This document shows, one piece after another, positions 32,755 through 43,714 of a stretch of DNA of 50,488 nucleotides. The stretch covers positions 4,888-55,375 of the forward strand of contig DF237541.1 in assembly GCA_000708835.1 (NCBI GenBank). The letters are read 5' to 3'. Numbering within the stretch: the stretch's first letter is position 1; each line of letters opens with the position of its first letter. The position numbers and the translations under genes are program-made. The stretch comes from Klebsormidium nitens (lineage: Eukaryota; Streptophyta; Klebsormidiophyceae; Klebsormidiales; Klebsormidiaceae). The notes below the pieces were generated by a model. It ran no database searches and was not told the origin of the DNA. It saw only the letters and a program-made list of their open reading frames with translations.

Positions 32755-35700
32755 ATGGCTCAAAAGATGACCGAAGAGCGGTATGCCGAAATCGAGCTGC
32801 TGCAGCGGTACAGGAGGGACCGCCGTTTGCTCCTCGAGTATCTTTGCGAGGCCTCCAGTCTCAAGAAGGTTGTGATGCCGCTGGGGGCTGTGACTCTGGC
32901 GGACGTTGATTTGGACAATGTTAGCGTGAATTACGTTCTGGAGGCCTGCAAGTCCCGGGGCACCCTGGACCTTACAGAAGCAGTCAAGCAGCATTTCAAG
33001 GAGCTGTCCATGGCGCCGAGCTTTGGGGCTGGAGATAGTGAGATTTTCCTGCTCGCCACCAACCCCAAGCACTCAGGAGGGCCCCCCTCGAGACCTGCCC
33101 CAGAAAAGCCTGGGCCGTCTTATGCTCATCTGGGAGGAGCGGCCTCACGCTCAGTTCCTGGAACTCCATCGAGGTCCTCCTCGTTGAAAGGAAAGGCGTC
33201 CCCACTGCGGCCACTCACTCCTGCAGAGGCTTACGAGGACGGCGTGGAAGAGTTTGATGACCTGGACGATGAGCCGCTTGCTAAGAAGCAATTTGCAGAT
33301 AACAAGGAGCTAGTGCTCCCTCTGCCAGCATTTGAAACGGGGTTAAGCGACGATGACATTCGGGAGACGGCTTATGAGGTAGGGATGTGACCGGTTTCCT
33401 GCATTGATTGAAGAGAGCAGATAGCGCACATGGAGTAGCGTTTTACCTGGTGGCAGCATCTGTTCAGCTTTTTGTGGTTGATTATCTGAGCCATTCAATC
33501 AATGTCATACAGTGCGCCACGCTCCAATTGAAGATGCCTCCTTGTATTTGAAGGTAGGCTCTATAACAATAATAAGCGTGGGCTCTACTTGTCCTTTTGC
33601 TCTTGACTTGGAGATAGATCACGCGCTTTAAAGTACCAATTCTAGAGCGAGTCAATTTTCGGGGGTAAGATCAGGGTGTCAGGTTTTCCCTTAAATGTTG
33701 CAGGTGCTTCTTACTGCGGTTGGCGATACTGGAGCGTTGCAGCCACCCCCCAAGGTGGTGGAGGAGAAGAAGAAGAAGACGCTCCTGAGGCGTAATACAT
33801 CAAAGAACAGGAGCAAAACGGCAGTGCCAGAGCCGGTGCAGGCTCATGGCCTCACCGGTTTGCTTGAGATAATTCGGGGACAGATGGAGGTGAGTTCACC
33901 GTCGCTTTACTTTCAGCAATCACGCTGCGCGGATTGCAACCTTATAGTACTGATTCAATCTTCTCCCCTTTCATTGCACCAACCAACATGCTTCAATCAG
34001 ATGCGCCAACACACCAACCAACATCCTTCAATTGGACATGCTGTTACACAAACCAACATTCTTCAATGAGATGTGGCTGGCTTCCTTTGGATGGATTCAT
34101 AGGTACATACCAGGATTGGATGCTACGTTCTATCTTCCAGAACGGTTCATGTTTGAGCTTTACCTGCAGGAGCAGAGACATTTTTGGAGTGCCCCAACAA
34201 ATGGTGATTAGGCCAGTTAACCACTCCAGATTGACCAAGAATTTGGTCGAGATGCTGGTCATCTATTCATGTGCAAGCTTCTGACTGAGGGAACCTCCTC
34301 TGATATCCAGATTGCGGACAATGCGGATCGCCGCACCAAAGACGCCCTCCTGAGAGCGGCAGCTGATAGGCAGGGGCGCCGCATCAACACCCTGCTAGTT
34401 CCTCTGGAGCTGCTCGCCAATGTGCCCCCATCAGAGTTTGCAAGCAAGCGGGATTACATGCGGTGGGAGAAGCGACAGGTGTGGTTTCAAATACTGCCTT
34501 GTCAAGAACTGACCTTATTTCCGGAACTGATGCTTTGATTAGAGATGACCCTTCTCTTTCGACAGTCAGGGCTAACCCTGGTGGTCCCAGGGCTCTAGAT
34601 AGGTCTGGAGTCACAGAGGTATACGTGATTCTGTAACCTCCCTTCAGACACAGGGGTCCAGATCCATCTAAGCAAAACGCCTCAATGGAGGCCTTTCTGT
34701 AAGTGATGGTGTCATATTTCACATCGTTTATACCAGGTAACCAGGTATTAAGAAGGGACACAAGTGGCGCCACCAATCTTACAAAAGGCAACTGGTCATC
34801 TGCTCTCAAATATCATCCTTGCCATTCTTGAACGTCATTAGACGATCAATGAGTCTGTTGCAGCCAGATCGTAGAGAACGGAAGCCGCATGCGTCCTTGA
34901 CCACTCAAAAACCTCACAACTATCAAAACCGAGAGCTGAGAACATCTGGTGTGCAGCTGAACATCTTGGTCGAGGGCCTGGTGAACCAGCCTGCGGTCAA
35001 ACTGAGCCCCTCCAACGAGCAGCTTGGAGTCAAGCTCAGACAGATTGTGGCCCGTGTAGAGGAGGCTCAGGTACGCCACCCTCCTTGCTCAAAGACTCCA
35101 CTTTTGCTTCAACTGAAGAAGGGCCAACACAGATCTGCCATCCCAACCTTGTCGCCCCAACTGGAAACCTGCAAGCGGTCCCTTCCTCCGTCGTGTCTGC
35201 AGAGACATGCGCACCAATTGGGGGCCAATGTTGTAGGTTGTAAGAAATGTCTCCGCCACCGTGCTGCACAGCAGCAACAAAAGATCCCCAGCAGAACACA
35301 GACCTAGTCGTATCATCAAGGAAATTCCCCATGAAAGCTCAAATTCCATTTTGGAATTCTTTGGATAGATTCAAAGTCCTGATGTCAACCTGAGCCGCTT
35401 CTTCTTCCTCCCCTCTCTAGATGCTGCCGGGCCCCAATGGCCCGAGCCAGCACATGGAGGCGCTGCGCGACCTGCGCGCGGTGGCTACGGCCCTGGCGGA
35501 GCGCAGCAACCGCGGCGAGAGCAGCGATGAGGTCATCCACTGGGCGGATGGGTACCCGCTGAGCGTGCGCCTGTATGAGGCGCTGCTGTTTAACATCTTC
35601 GACATGTTCGACCCCTCCCAGCTCATCGAGGTGCGTTCCGCATATTCAACACCTGATATCCAGAGGAAGGAGGAAACTGTATCAGTACTTGCCGCTTATC

Positions 35701-38700
35701 TGGTCTCAGCCGTGGGCAATCCCCAGCTAGCTTCCCTCCATGTCTTGGGTGAGCTAACTTTGACAATTTACGATTCTGGGAGGCTGCTACGCTGAAAAAT
35801 TGAGGGGTTTTCGAGGCTCTGGTCCGGCCCGTCCTTGAGTGGCCCGTACTTGTGTTGATCGTTACGCTCAGCCCCTGGAACGCATGTTAAGCCCCTCTGC
35901 AGTGCAATCGTCTCAGTGGCAAAGTTCGTCTCAACACGGGAGTCAAACTCAGCTGGATCTGACTCCTGTAGGCTTCACACAGAATGCATCAGGAACGCAG
36001 AATATCCAATAATCTCCTTTACCAGCTTCAAGGTTTCTTTTGCAGGAGATCGACGAGGTGCTGGAGCTGCTGCAGTCGACGTGGCGCATCCTGGGGGTGA
36101 CACGTGCAGTGCACGACGTGTGCCTGGCGTGGGTGCTCTTCAAGCAGTTTGTGGTCACCGGCAACTCGGACCTGCTGAGCACGGTCGCCAGCCACCTCAA
36201 GAAGATGGTCAGCGATGGCGGGCAGAGCGCGCAGGTAACGCCGTTCAAACTCTTCTAAGTATTGATTGGACAGTTTTGAAGATGCAAGTTTCATTCCTCC
36301 AACCCGGACGTGAGTATTGTCCCAGTCCGAGCCGGTCTTCTTGCTGCTCCGTTCCTTGTGGATCTGCCAATCTGGAGGTTGCTACTTCTCATTATACAGG
36401 GCCAGTTCGGCAAACCATAAGGGGCTGTCGAGGAATGTTTCCAAGGTAGTCAGAAGCATACTTTCAACTAGTAAAGAGTGACAACCGTAATCAGCCTCCT
36501 CGTTCCTGTCACTGAGAAGCCCCTCGGCTAAAGCGCGACCAGTCCTCTGCTAAGCCCATCATCAAACAGCGTCGGGCAACAGCAAGCCTTGAAAAACCTG
36601 TTATAAATTGGAAAGCTGAAAATACATGTTAATACATGTTGATAAGTTGGAAATCCTGATTTTTTCTGTCCACTGTTGCAGGAGCGAGCGTACATGCAGC
36701 TGATGCGGACGGTCTCCGGGGAGGGGGGCAAGAGCTACTCGTACGTCCAGTCTGTCCTGGACCCCATCAAGCAGTGGGCCGACCGCCGCCTCAACGACTA
36801 CCAGAGGGAGTTCCCCAACGGAGCGTCGGGCGTCATGGAGAGCCTCCTCAGCGTGGCGATGGTCTCGGGACGGCTGTTGGCGGACGAGACGGAGACGCCG
36901 CAGGTGAGGTGTTTTCAGGATCGTTCTTGCTGGCTGCTTTTCCTCCGTGTCATGCAGGCTTTGTCAGGATGCAAGGGAGGAAACGGAGTGAAGGCATTAT
37001 CTTACGGAGGAGGGTTGCATCGACGAATTTTGACAGCTCTCCATCGTCTTTCCTTCCGTTCCAAGTCGAAATCGAGAGACATCAAAACAAACGAGAAGAA
37101 TAAAAGAGACCAGAGAAATAAAAATCAGCCAGACATACTGCGCGCAATGATTGCAACAGCTGTTCCGGAGTACTTTTTCTTCCTGCATCTTGTCTGGTGA
37201 CCGCACAGCACCCCCGACGACGACTCTGCCGCGAGTGATGGCGTGTGTCCTCACTATCTTACAGGGCTCGTTCATAAGCGCTGGGCGGTCGTCCGCAGCC
37301 GGGGAGCGGGCGGCTATGGTGAAGCAGGCGGAGGGCTATGTACGGTCGTCCCTGAGGGCAGCGTACTTGCGAGCGGTGCGAGACGTGGAAGGGCAGCCGT
37401 CGGATGACAAGCCGACCGTGGCAGTTCTGGCAAGGTACGAAGCAGCCAGCTACAAGTGCGCTGAGACTATCCGCGATGGCACTGCAGAATTGGGCGGTGG
37501 TTTTTGAGGGAAGCAGTAGAAATTGCTGGTTGACCTTTCTTTAGGGAAACCACTCGGCAAGGATTAGCAGATCTGGGAGCTTGTCAACAACTCTGTTCAG
37601 CAGGGAGAGTCTGCTTAGAATCACAGCTCAAACCTTTCGGAGCTAGTGCGCTTGAGCCAGCAGGATCACTTTCTGCTTTGCCTGAGACGTTGAGCACGAG
37701 GGCGATCTTGGTTGATAGTTGTCCACGGGCTCAAAGCTCTCCCGGGGGAAAGAGTTGTCACTCTCGTTGCTCGCTCCGTTCAGGCTGGTGCGCGAGATCG
37801 CCAAGGAGGAGGCGTCCAACTACTCGCCGGTGCTCGTGCGGTGGAACGTGAACGCCAAGGTGGTGGCGGCCGCGACGCTGCACGAGCTGTACCGCGGCGA
37901 CCTCAAGCCGTTCCTCGACGGCGTCACGCAGCTCTCGGATGACGTCACGGCCGTGCTGCCGGTCGCCGAGGCGCTCGAGGCGTTCCTCATGGACATGACG
38001 GCGGGTAAGGAGCGGCGGGGTTGCTTGCATATTTTTAGGAGGTTTGAAACAACTTGCTCCTGTAAATCAGTCGTTTCTCTTGGTCTGTGGGGTTTACTCA
38101 GACACGCTTGTGTTTCATCTGCGTTATAAAGTGCAATCCCAGTGTTTTGCATTTTGATCCTTTAGGGCGACACATTGTGGACTACGGAAGCCTGTATTAA
38201 GTAAGCTAATACTCAAAACATCCGCTCTCTACAGGCGCCGACCAGACCGACGAGGGCGCCGCGATCCTGGAGAGCATGCAGCCGTTCGGCGTGAACGACA
38301 TGTCCGCCACCCTGATCGGCCGCTGGGTGAACCACCAGCTGACGGGCCTCGGCCAGATGGTCGACCGCTCGATCGCCGCCGAGCAATGGGAGTCGCTCTC
38401 GCAGACGCAGCGATACGCGCCGTCCGTCGTGGAGCTGTTCCGGTGGGTCGGCCGTCTCAGCTCGTTCAGGCTCTCGAACGGCCGAGGTTTAGCATTGACA
38501 TTGGGCACACTGCAAGGTGTGGCCGCCGTTTCAAAGGCGTGAACGGGCGATACATCTTCGCGGCATTGCTGGGTGTCAGCTTGCAAGCCAGTGCAAAAGT
38601 CGCCTTCTTTGTTTCTGTGCTTGCGAGTCTCTCCATGCCAGCATGCAGATCCTCACGAGTATTTGAGCGCTATCATTTGAGGAAACAGGACATGCGCGTT

Positions 38701-41700
38701 CTGCACGCCATCATGTATGCCCCCATGAGTACTTTGACCGTTTTCATTGCAAGAGAGTGGAAGGACTTTTGCTGATTAGATGGTTGTACTCTGAGAGTCA
38801 CCCCACTAGGAATCCATCACCCCTTCTGAAAGTCCTGGCAGAAGCAATCAAGCACCAAGTGTCTGAACACTTCTGACATGATATCCCCGACCGTGTCTGA
38901 CTGATATCCCCGACCGTGCAGGATAATCGAGGTGACGCTGGACCAGTTCTACGCCATGAAGCTGCCGATGCGGTCGTCCCTGCTGCGCGGCCTCACCGTC
39001 GGCTTCGACAGCGCGCTCCAGCAGTACATCACCAAGCTGCTCGGACAGACGGGCGACCGAGAGGACCTCATCCCGCCTGCGCCGGCGCTGACGCGCTACA
39101 AGAAGGACGTCGTCACCAAGGTACGTCAGCACGCTTTCTGTTGCTGCAAACTGCTCCTCAAACAAGGTCAAGTCTGGGCTTGGAGTTATGGTTGAAAAGC
39201 TACCATTTGCATGGGAAAGTAAGGAGCATTGGCGTGTATCTTGTTGCGTATTTCGAGAAGGCGGTACCAGTGAAGGGGCTCTTAGGCAACACACAATTGC
39301 AAGGATCGACAAGGCCCAGTTAGGTGCTGCTCCATTCCGTTGAACTAACAATGGGGCGTTCTTTCAAGCCAACTTTTTGTTCGCTCCATCCGATTGTTGA
39401 CACCTATCCTTTGCTTTTGGGCCCCGAGTAAAGCTCGAAGCCGCTGTTCCCGCAGGTAAAGCACAGACGCACTTTGATGGGGCTTACAGGCCGTGTCCTT
39501 TTTTCATTCTAAAATCTTACCCTGTCCGACAACGCATCAAGATATTCGCTTGCTTAGATGGGTCGTGATACATAGGCGAACCTCCGCTCCGTCCTCTCCT
39601 GCAGGCAGAGAAGGACGCGCTGGCCAGCAGCCTGAAGAAGCGGGACCCGCGGATGCCGGACGAGGCGCGAGAGGCGCAGATCGCGGGGCTGACGGTCACG
39701 ACGCTGGGCGTGCGGCTGAACACGCTGCACTTCATCCTGAGCCAGCTGGAGAGCCTCGAGAACAGCATCCGCCAGCGGTGGGCCATGAAGAACCCGCACG
39801 AGCCGCTCTCGCGAGGGTGAGGCCACGTGGCAGTTCCTGATTGGTTACGCGTCTGCAAGAAGCAGTGCTTTGTGCTTTCCGCCCGTGTGCTTGGAATTAT
39901 TTTGGCTTTAATCATCGGTCTTCTAGAGGAGAGGTATGCTTTATCTTATGTCCTGCAGGACTAGATGCAGAATAAACACTTTTGAGGTTGATTGCTCTCT
40001 TAAGTCCCCAACAAAAAGCTGACTTCTCACCACCGACGTGTTTCAAGGGACCTCACCAACCTTACCGCTTTGTCGCAACCCGAGCAGGCAGGAGAGGGTC
40101 AGCGAGGAGCCCTTGACAAGTTGTTTCACCCGTAAACGAGCAGGTTACACGATTTTCAACGAGCTGACGAAGCTGTGCAGCGCTCTTGAGGTCCATCGCA
40201 TCGCTTTTTCACCACAACTACTGTGCTTTCCACGAAAAGCCCACACGACAATATTGAACTTTAAAAACGCAAATCAAACGTGTCAGCAAATCCTGCCCTC
40301 GTTTGCGCAGCCCGAGCCGCAGGGGGAGCGGCTCGGAGGAGCCCCGCAAGTCGCCGCGCCCGCGCTCCATCTCCACGGGCTCGAACCTGGAGGACATGCA
40401 CGGCGAGTTTTTCGCGGGGACCAAAAAGGCGGCGACGGCGGCGATCGAGCGGCTGGCCGACTTTCTGGGCACCAAGGTCGTGTTCTGGGACCTGCGCGGG
40501 AAGTTCGTAGATGCGCTGTACAAGACGAGCGTGGCGGACTGCCGCATGGATAAGATCGTGACGGAGCTGGACGCGGTGCTCTCGGAGCTGTGCGAGGTGG
40601 GCGGGGAAGACTTTTTGTCGGAATGTTCCTTCCCTTGGGAAGGGTTTTCGCTTGTTAGGGTACATATTAGGGTTTAGTTATGGACAAGATCTTGACGGAG
40701 TGCTGCCGGAGCTGTGCGTGGTGAGCGGGGAAGACTTGTTGGTATTCTCCTTCCCTTGGGAAGGGATTCGCTTGTAAGGGTACAAGAGCTTTATTGAACT
40801 GGGGTTTGGTGATGGATAAGATCGTGACGGAGTTGGACGCGGTGCTGTCGGGGCTGTGCGAGGTGGGCGGGGAAGACTTCTGTTGGAATTTCCCTTAGCT
40901 TGGGAAGAATTTTCGCTTGTCAGAGTACGAGAGCCTGGGAATGTTAGGGTTTGGTAATGGACAAGATCGTGACGGAGTTGGACGCAGTGCTCTCGGAGCT
41001 GTGCGAGATAAGCGGGAAAACATCTTTGAAAACTTTGTTGAATGCTTCCTTTTAATTGAAACTGTTCTCCCGTGACGTTCAGACTGTATAGTTTCGGCGT
41101 GGAAAGCACAGGTGGCCAAGAATCGAAAGTGCCAGAAAAGACGTTTTAGGCAAAGGCTTGTCCGTTCGGTGTGCAAATTGTTGAGACGCCTTGAAGTTGT
41201 TGAGATCCTTCTGACGAGCGGTCGGTTCGACACTCCTGTTGCACAGCCTGCTTTCTGCTCTCCCCGCCCACTCTAACAAGCCCGCAGCGACTCAAGTTTT
41301 GACTCGTGGCAGTCTCTGCTTCTGCAGGTCATTGCAGAGCCGCTGCGAGATCGTGCCGTGCTGAGCTTGCTGCAAGCTTCGCTGGAGGGGCTTCAGAGAG
41401 TGCTTCTGGACGGCGGGCCCCTGCGCGCGTTCTCAGCCGCTGATGGGGAGTTGCTGGAAGAGGATCTGACGGTCCTAAAGGTGCGAAGACTCTCGTCATT
41501 CAGCATGCTTCGTTTGTCGACCATAACTCTCCGATGCTTTGCTTACACACAAAAATGTGGCCGGTGATGTGTGGAGTGTGCATGGTGTCCGTACGGAAGC
41601 CTCGCTAAAATTGCTATTCGCCATTCCTGCACACGCACTACTTCTACCCTCTTCTTCCTTCAATGCGGTGTTTTGGGATCGCGGAGGGTGGCGCATGAAG

Positions 41701-42097
41701 AACTCGCCCGATCAAAAGAACGAAATCAATCGAACACTTCCAAACCTGCTCTTTTTTTGATGAAGAACGCTCAGACTGCTAACGATCTCTCAATTGACGC
41801 ATGCAGGACTTCTTTATTGCGGACGGCGATGGGTTGCCACGGACCGTTGTAGAAAACTCCGCCGCAAAGACGGCGCAGATTCTGCACCTGTTTGAGTTGC
41901 CGACGGACCAGCTCACCGAAAACTTCCAGTCGGCGAGTCGAGAGATGGCCGGCAGCAACGGCACGGCGCATTCGGGCACTGGTCGGAGCGCGACGGACGC
42001 TGACACGCTGTTGCGAGTGCTATGTCATCGTGCCGATCGAGACGCGTCCAAGTTCCTGAAAAAGAGCTACAAGCTGCCCAAGACGGAGAGTCGATAG
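32755..42097 (+). CDS. PATROL1: PATROL1-like DUF810 protein (Munc13/MUN-type)
   Basis: Plant Munc13-like protein. In Arabidopsis PATROL1 tethers exocytic vesicles and controls delivery of the plasma-membrane H+-ATPase. Exons: 32755-33378, 33704-33889, 34311-34478, 34957-35070, 35421-35630, 36046-36234, 36682-36903, 37265-37434, 37784-38004, 38235-38442, 38922-39120, 39605-39816, 40311-40596, 41328-41480 and 41807-42097. All are GT-AG and phases close to 1150 residues (PATROL1 is about 1100). Family blocks are seen throughout: LLQRYRRDRRLLLEYL at the N-terminus, INTLLVPLELLANV (about 300), HWADGYPLSVRLYEALL (about 410), LYRGDLKPFLDG (about 670), an MHD1-like stretch with LDQFYAMKLPMRSSLL (about 780) and an MHD2-like end with LLQASLEGLQRVLLDGG (about 1020). 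A basic KKKKTLLRR run is near 230. The start, CAACCATGG, is a strong context. Intron 13 carries partial copies of the end of exon 13. Confidence 0.95.
33975..34078 (+). repeat. Degenerate tandem repeat in PATROL1 intron 2
   Basis: Three imperfect copies of a unit containing ACCAACATNCTTCAAT (starting about 33980, 34015 and 34052), about 36-38 bp apart. No splice-site motif is conserved in the unit. Confidence 0.55.
38879..38921 (+). repeat. 23-bp duplication at the PATROL1 exon 11 acceptor
   Basis: TGATATCCCCGACCGTG occurs at 38879-38895 and again at 38902-38918, the second copy running directly into the CAG acceptor of exon 11. The unit spans the pyrimidine tract and possible branch-point region. 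The upstream copy ends GTC rather than GCAG, so it has no acceptor. Confidence 0.75.
40546..41015 (+). repeat. Four tandem copies of the exon 13 / intron 13 junction of PATROL1
   Basis: The unit starts ATGGA(T/C)AAGATC and covers the last 51 bases of exon 13, the donor and about 80 bases of intron. Copies start at 40546 (real exon), 40680, 40812 and 40957, spacings 134, 132 and 145 bp. Copies 3 and 4 still read MDKIVTELDAVLS, so the frame is preserved within them. Copy 2 has about a 10-base deletion. The donor position reads GAG|GTGGGC in copies 1 and 3, GTG|GTGAGC in copy 2, and GAG|ATAAGC (GT lost) in copy 4. Reading through from copy 1 meets a stop at 40675. Confidence 0.9.
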
Positions 42098-43714
42098 AAA
42101 GAGCTCTAGAAAGCCGCGCGTCGCGTTTGGCCGTTGTATCTTATGCAAAAAGTTCTGTCGTTGAGAGCACTTTTGTCAGTGCATGAGTTGTAATAGTCCT
42201 CCTTATGTAAGATCTTGAAGTCCAGAAGTTACACACTAACGAGGTAACTGTCGTTGCTCACAAGGTCAGACACTCTGCCTGATTCTGAACCTGTCTTAGT
42301 AGCTTGGCAAAAGTAGGAAAGTGTTTACGATAAGTGGTGGATAAATGTAGCCTAGCCTCTGTGACGCACATGTTGTGTCATGCTAACACTTTTCCTCTGT
42401 TGCATATCTGGTCCGCAGCAGCCCCAGAAAGAGAGTAAGCGTGTGCTCAGGATTTTGAAGACAGGTTGCATGACATCTATACGGGCTGTTAGCCGATCAG
42501 TCTAGCTCAATGTACACCCCTGACGTCAAGTTCCGAATTGTATCGAGCATTTGATTATCATAAAGTCAACCCTACGCCAGGCCCTTTCACAACGGGCCAT
42601 GCATGCACCGTACACATGATTGATCACATCGATGTCGTATAGAGGCAGTTACTAAGTTACTTACAACAGCTTTGATGTGCGCATCATGGGTGACGGTCGA
42701 TCGAGCTGCGACGATCGGGTATGAGCTCCAACGCGGAGAAATATTTCGTCGCCCGCTCCTGATCGGTTCCCTAAATGTCGACCATGATTCTGCATGGCAT
42801 CCCTGCCCAGATGGCCTGTTCGGGCAGCCGCACGCGCATGCTATTCAGAGAAATGTATAGATCATGCAAAGATCATGCATGGCGCACGCGTCCGGTCGGA
42901 TCCAAGACTTTTGCATGAAGTACGTGATGATTGAGCTGCGTCCGGCATGCCATGTGATGCATAAAAGCATATGCAGTGCATAACGCATATGCGAATGCTT
43001 CAAAGCTCGGCGTGCAATTACCGAGAAGCTGGTTGACACTAGATATTTCAAATCACATAGAGCCGGTCGGCCGCGCTGTGCTGTGTATGTAGATTGAGTG
43101 ACACCAAGCTAGCTAGCCTTGCTTTACACATTCTTCTGATATCGCGAGAGTTTAAAAAGCCTAATATAGATGGTGCGCTAGCTGGGTGTCACTGGAAATA
43201 CCCACAAGGGAATCAAGAGTTTTAAGCCGTAATAATCTTATGTTTGAGCTCTAATTCTCCGACTGTTCTCACAAGCTTTGAAATATTCGCACCATTTGAA
43301 TCCATGCCAGGCCCCCTGGAGTTCAATCTACCCAACCATTGTTCAAGCAAAGCAAAGCCTCCAGCCTTGAAGCCGGGTTGGACTGTCAATGTTTTTCAAT
43401 GCTTTCATCTGATCTCTGCCATCATTCTAGGTAGTACGTATCCTTTGAGAAGTATTTACGAAGTATGCTCGCCGTCCAGCGCTTATATCGGGCCAACCAG
43501 GATATCTGGATGTTACCAAGTTTACCTGCTCTTACGGTTCCCTAGCAAGGGCACGTCATCTTATACCTCGTCCTGCTTCTCATGTTTCCTTATATTCCTC
43601 AACAACACAATCCACGTCACCTCCTGTCATACGTCTCTCGTATCTCCCAGCAATTCAATCGGCCGTGAAATCGAGCGAGCGGCCGAGCGCTCGAAACAAC
43701 TCCTAAACAACTAT
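42098..43714. other. Convergent intergenic region
   Basis: Lies between the stops of PATROL1 (+) and the EGF-like gene (-), so it holds both 3' UTRs. Composition is near even with no recognisable coding frame. A TGTAA motif at about 42189 could be a polyadenylation signal for PATROL1. The only structured element seen is the inverted repeat at 43098-43192. Confidence 0.6.
43098..43192. mobile_element. 95-bp element with 16-bp terminal inverted repeats
   Basis: The left end GTGACACCAAGCTAGC and the right end GCTAGCTGGGTGTCAC are inverted repeats with one mismatch, enclosing about 63 bp with no coding capacity. It could be a tiny MITE or a hairpin in a 3' region. No clear target duplication flanks it. 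Confidence 0.5.
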
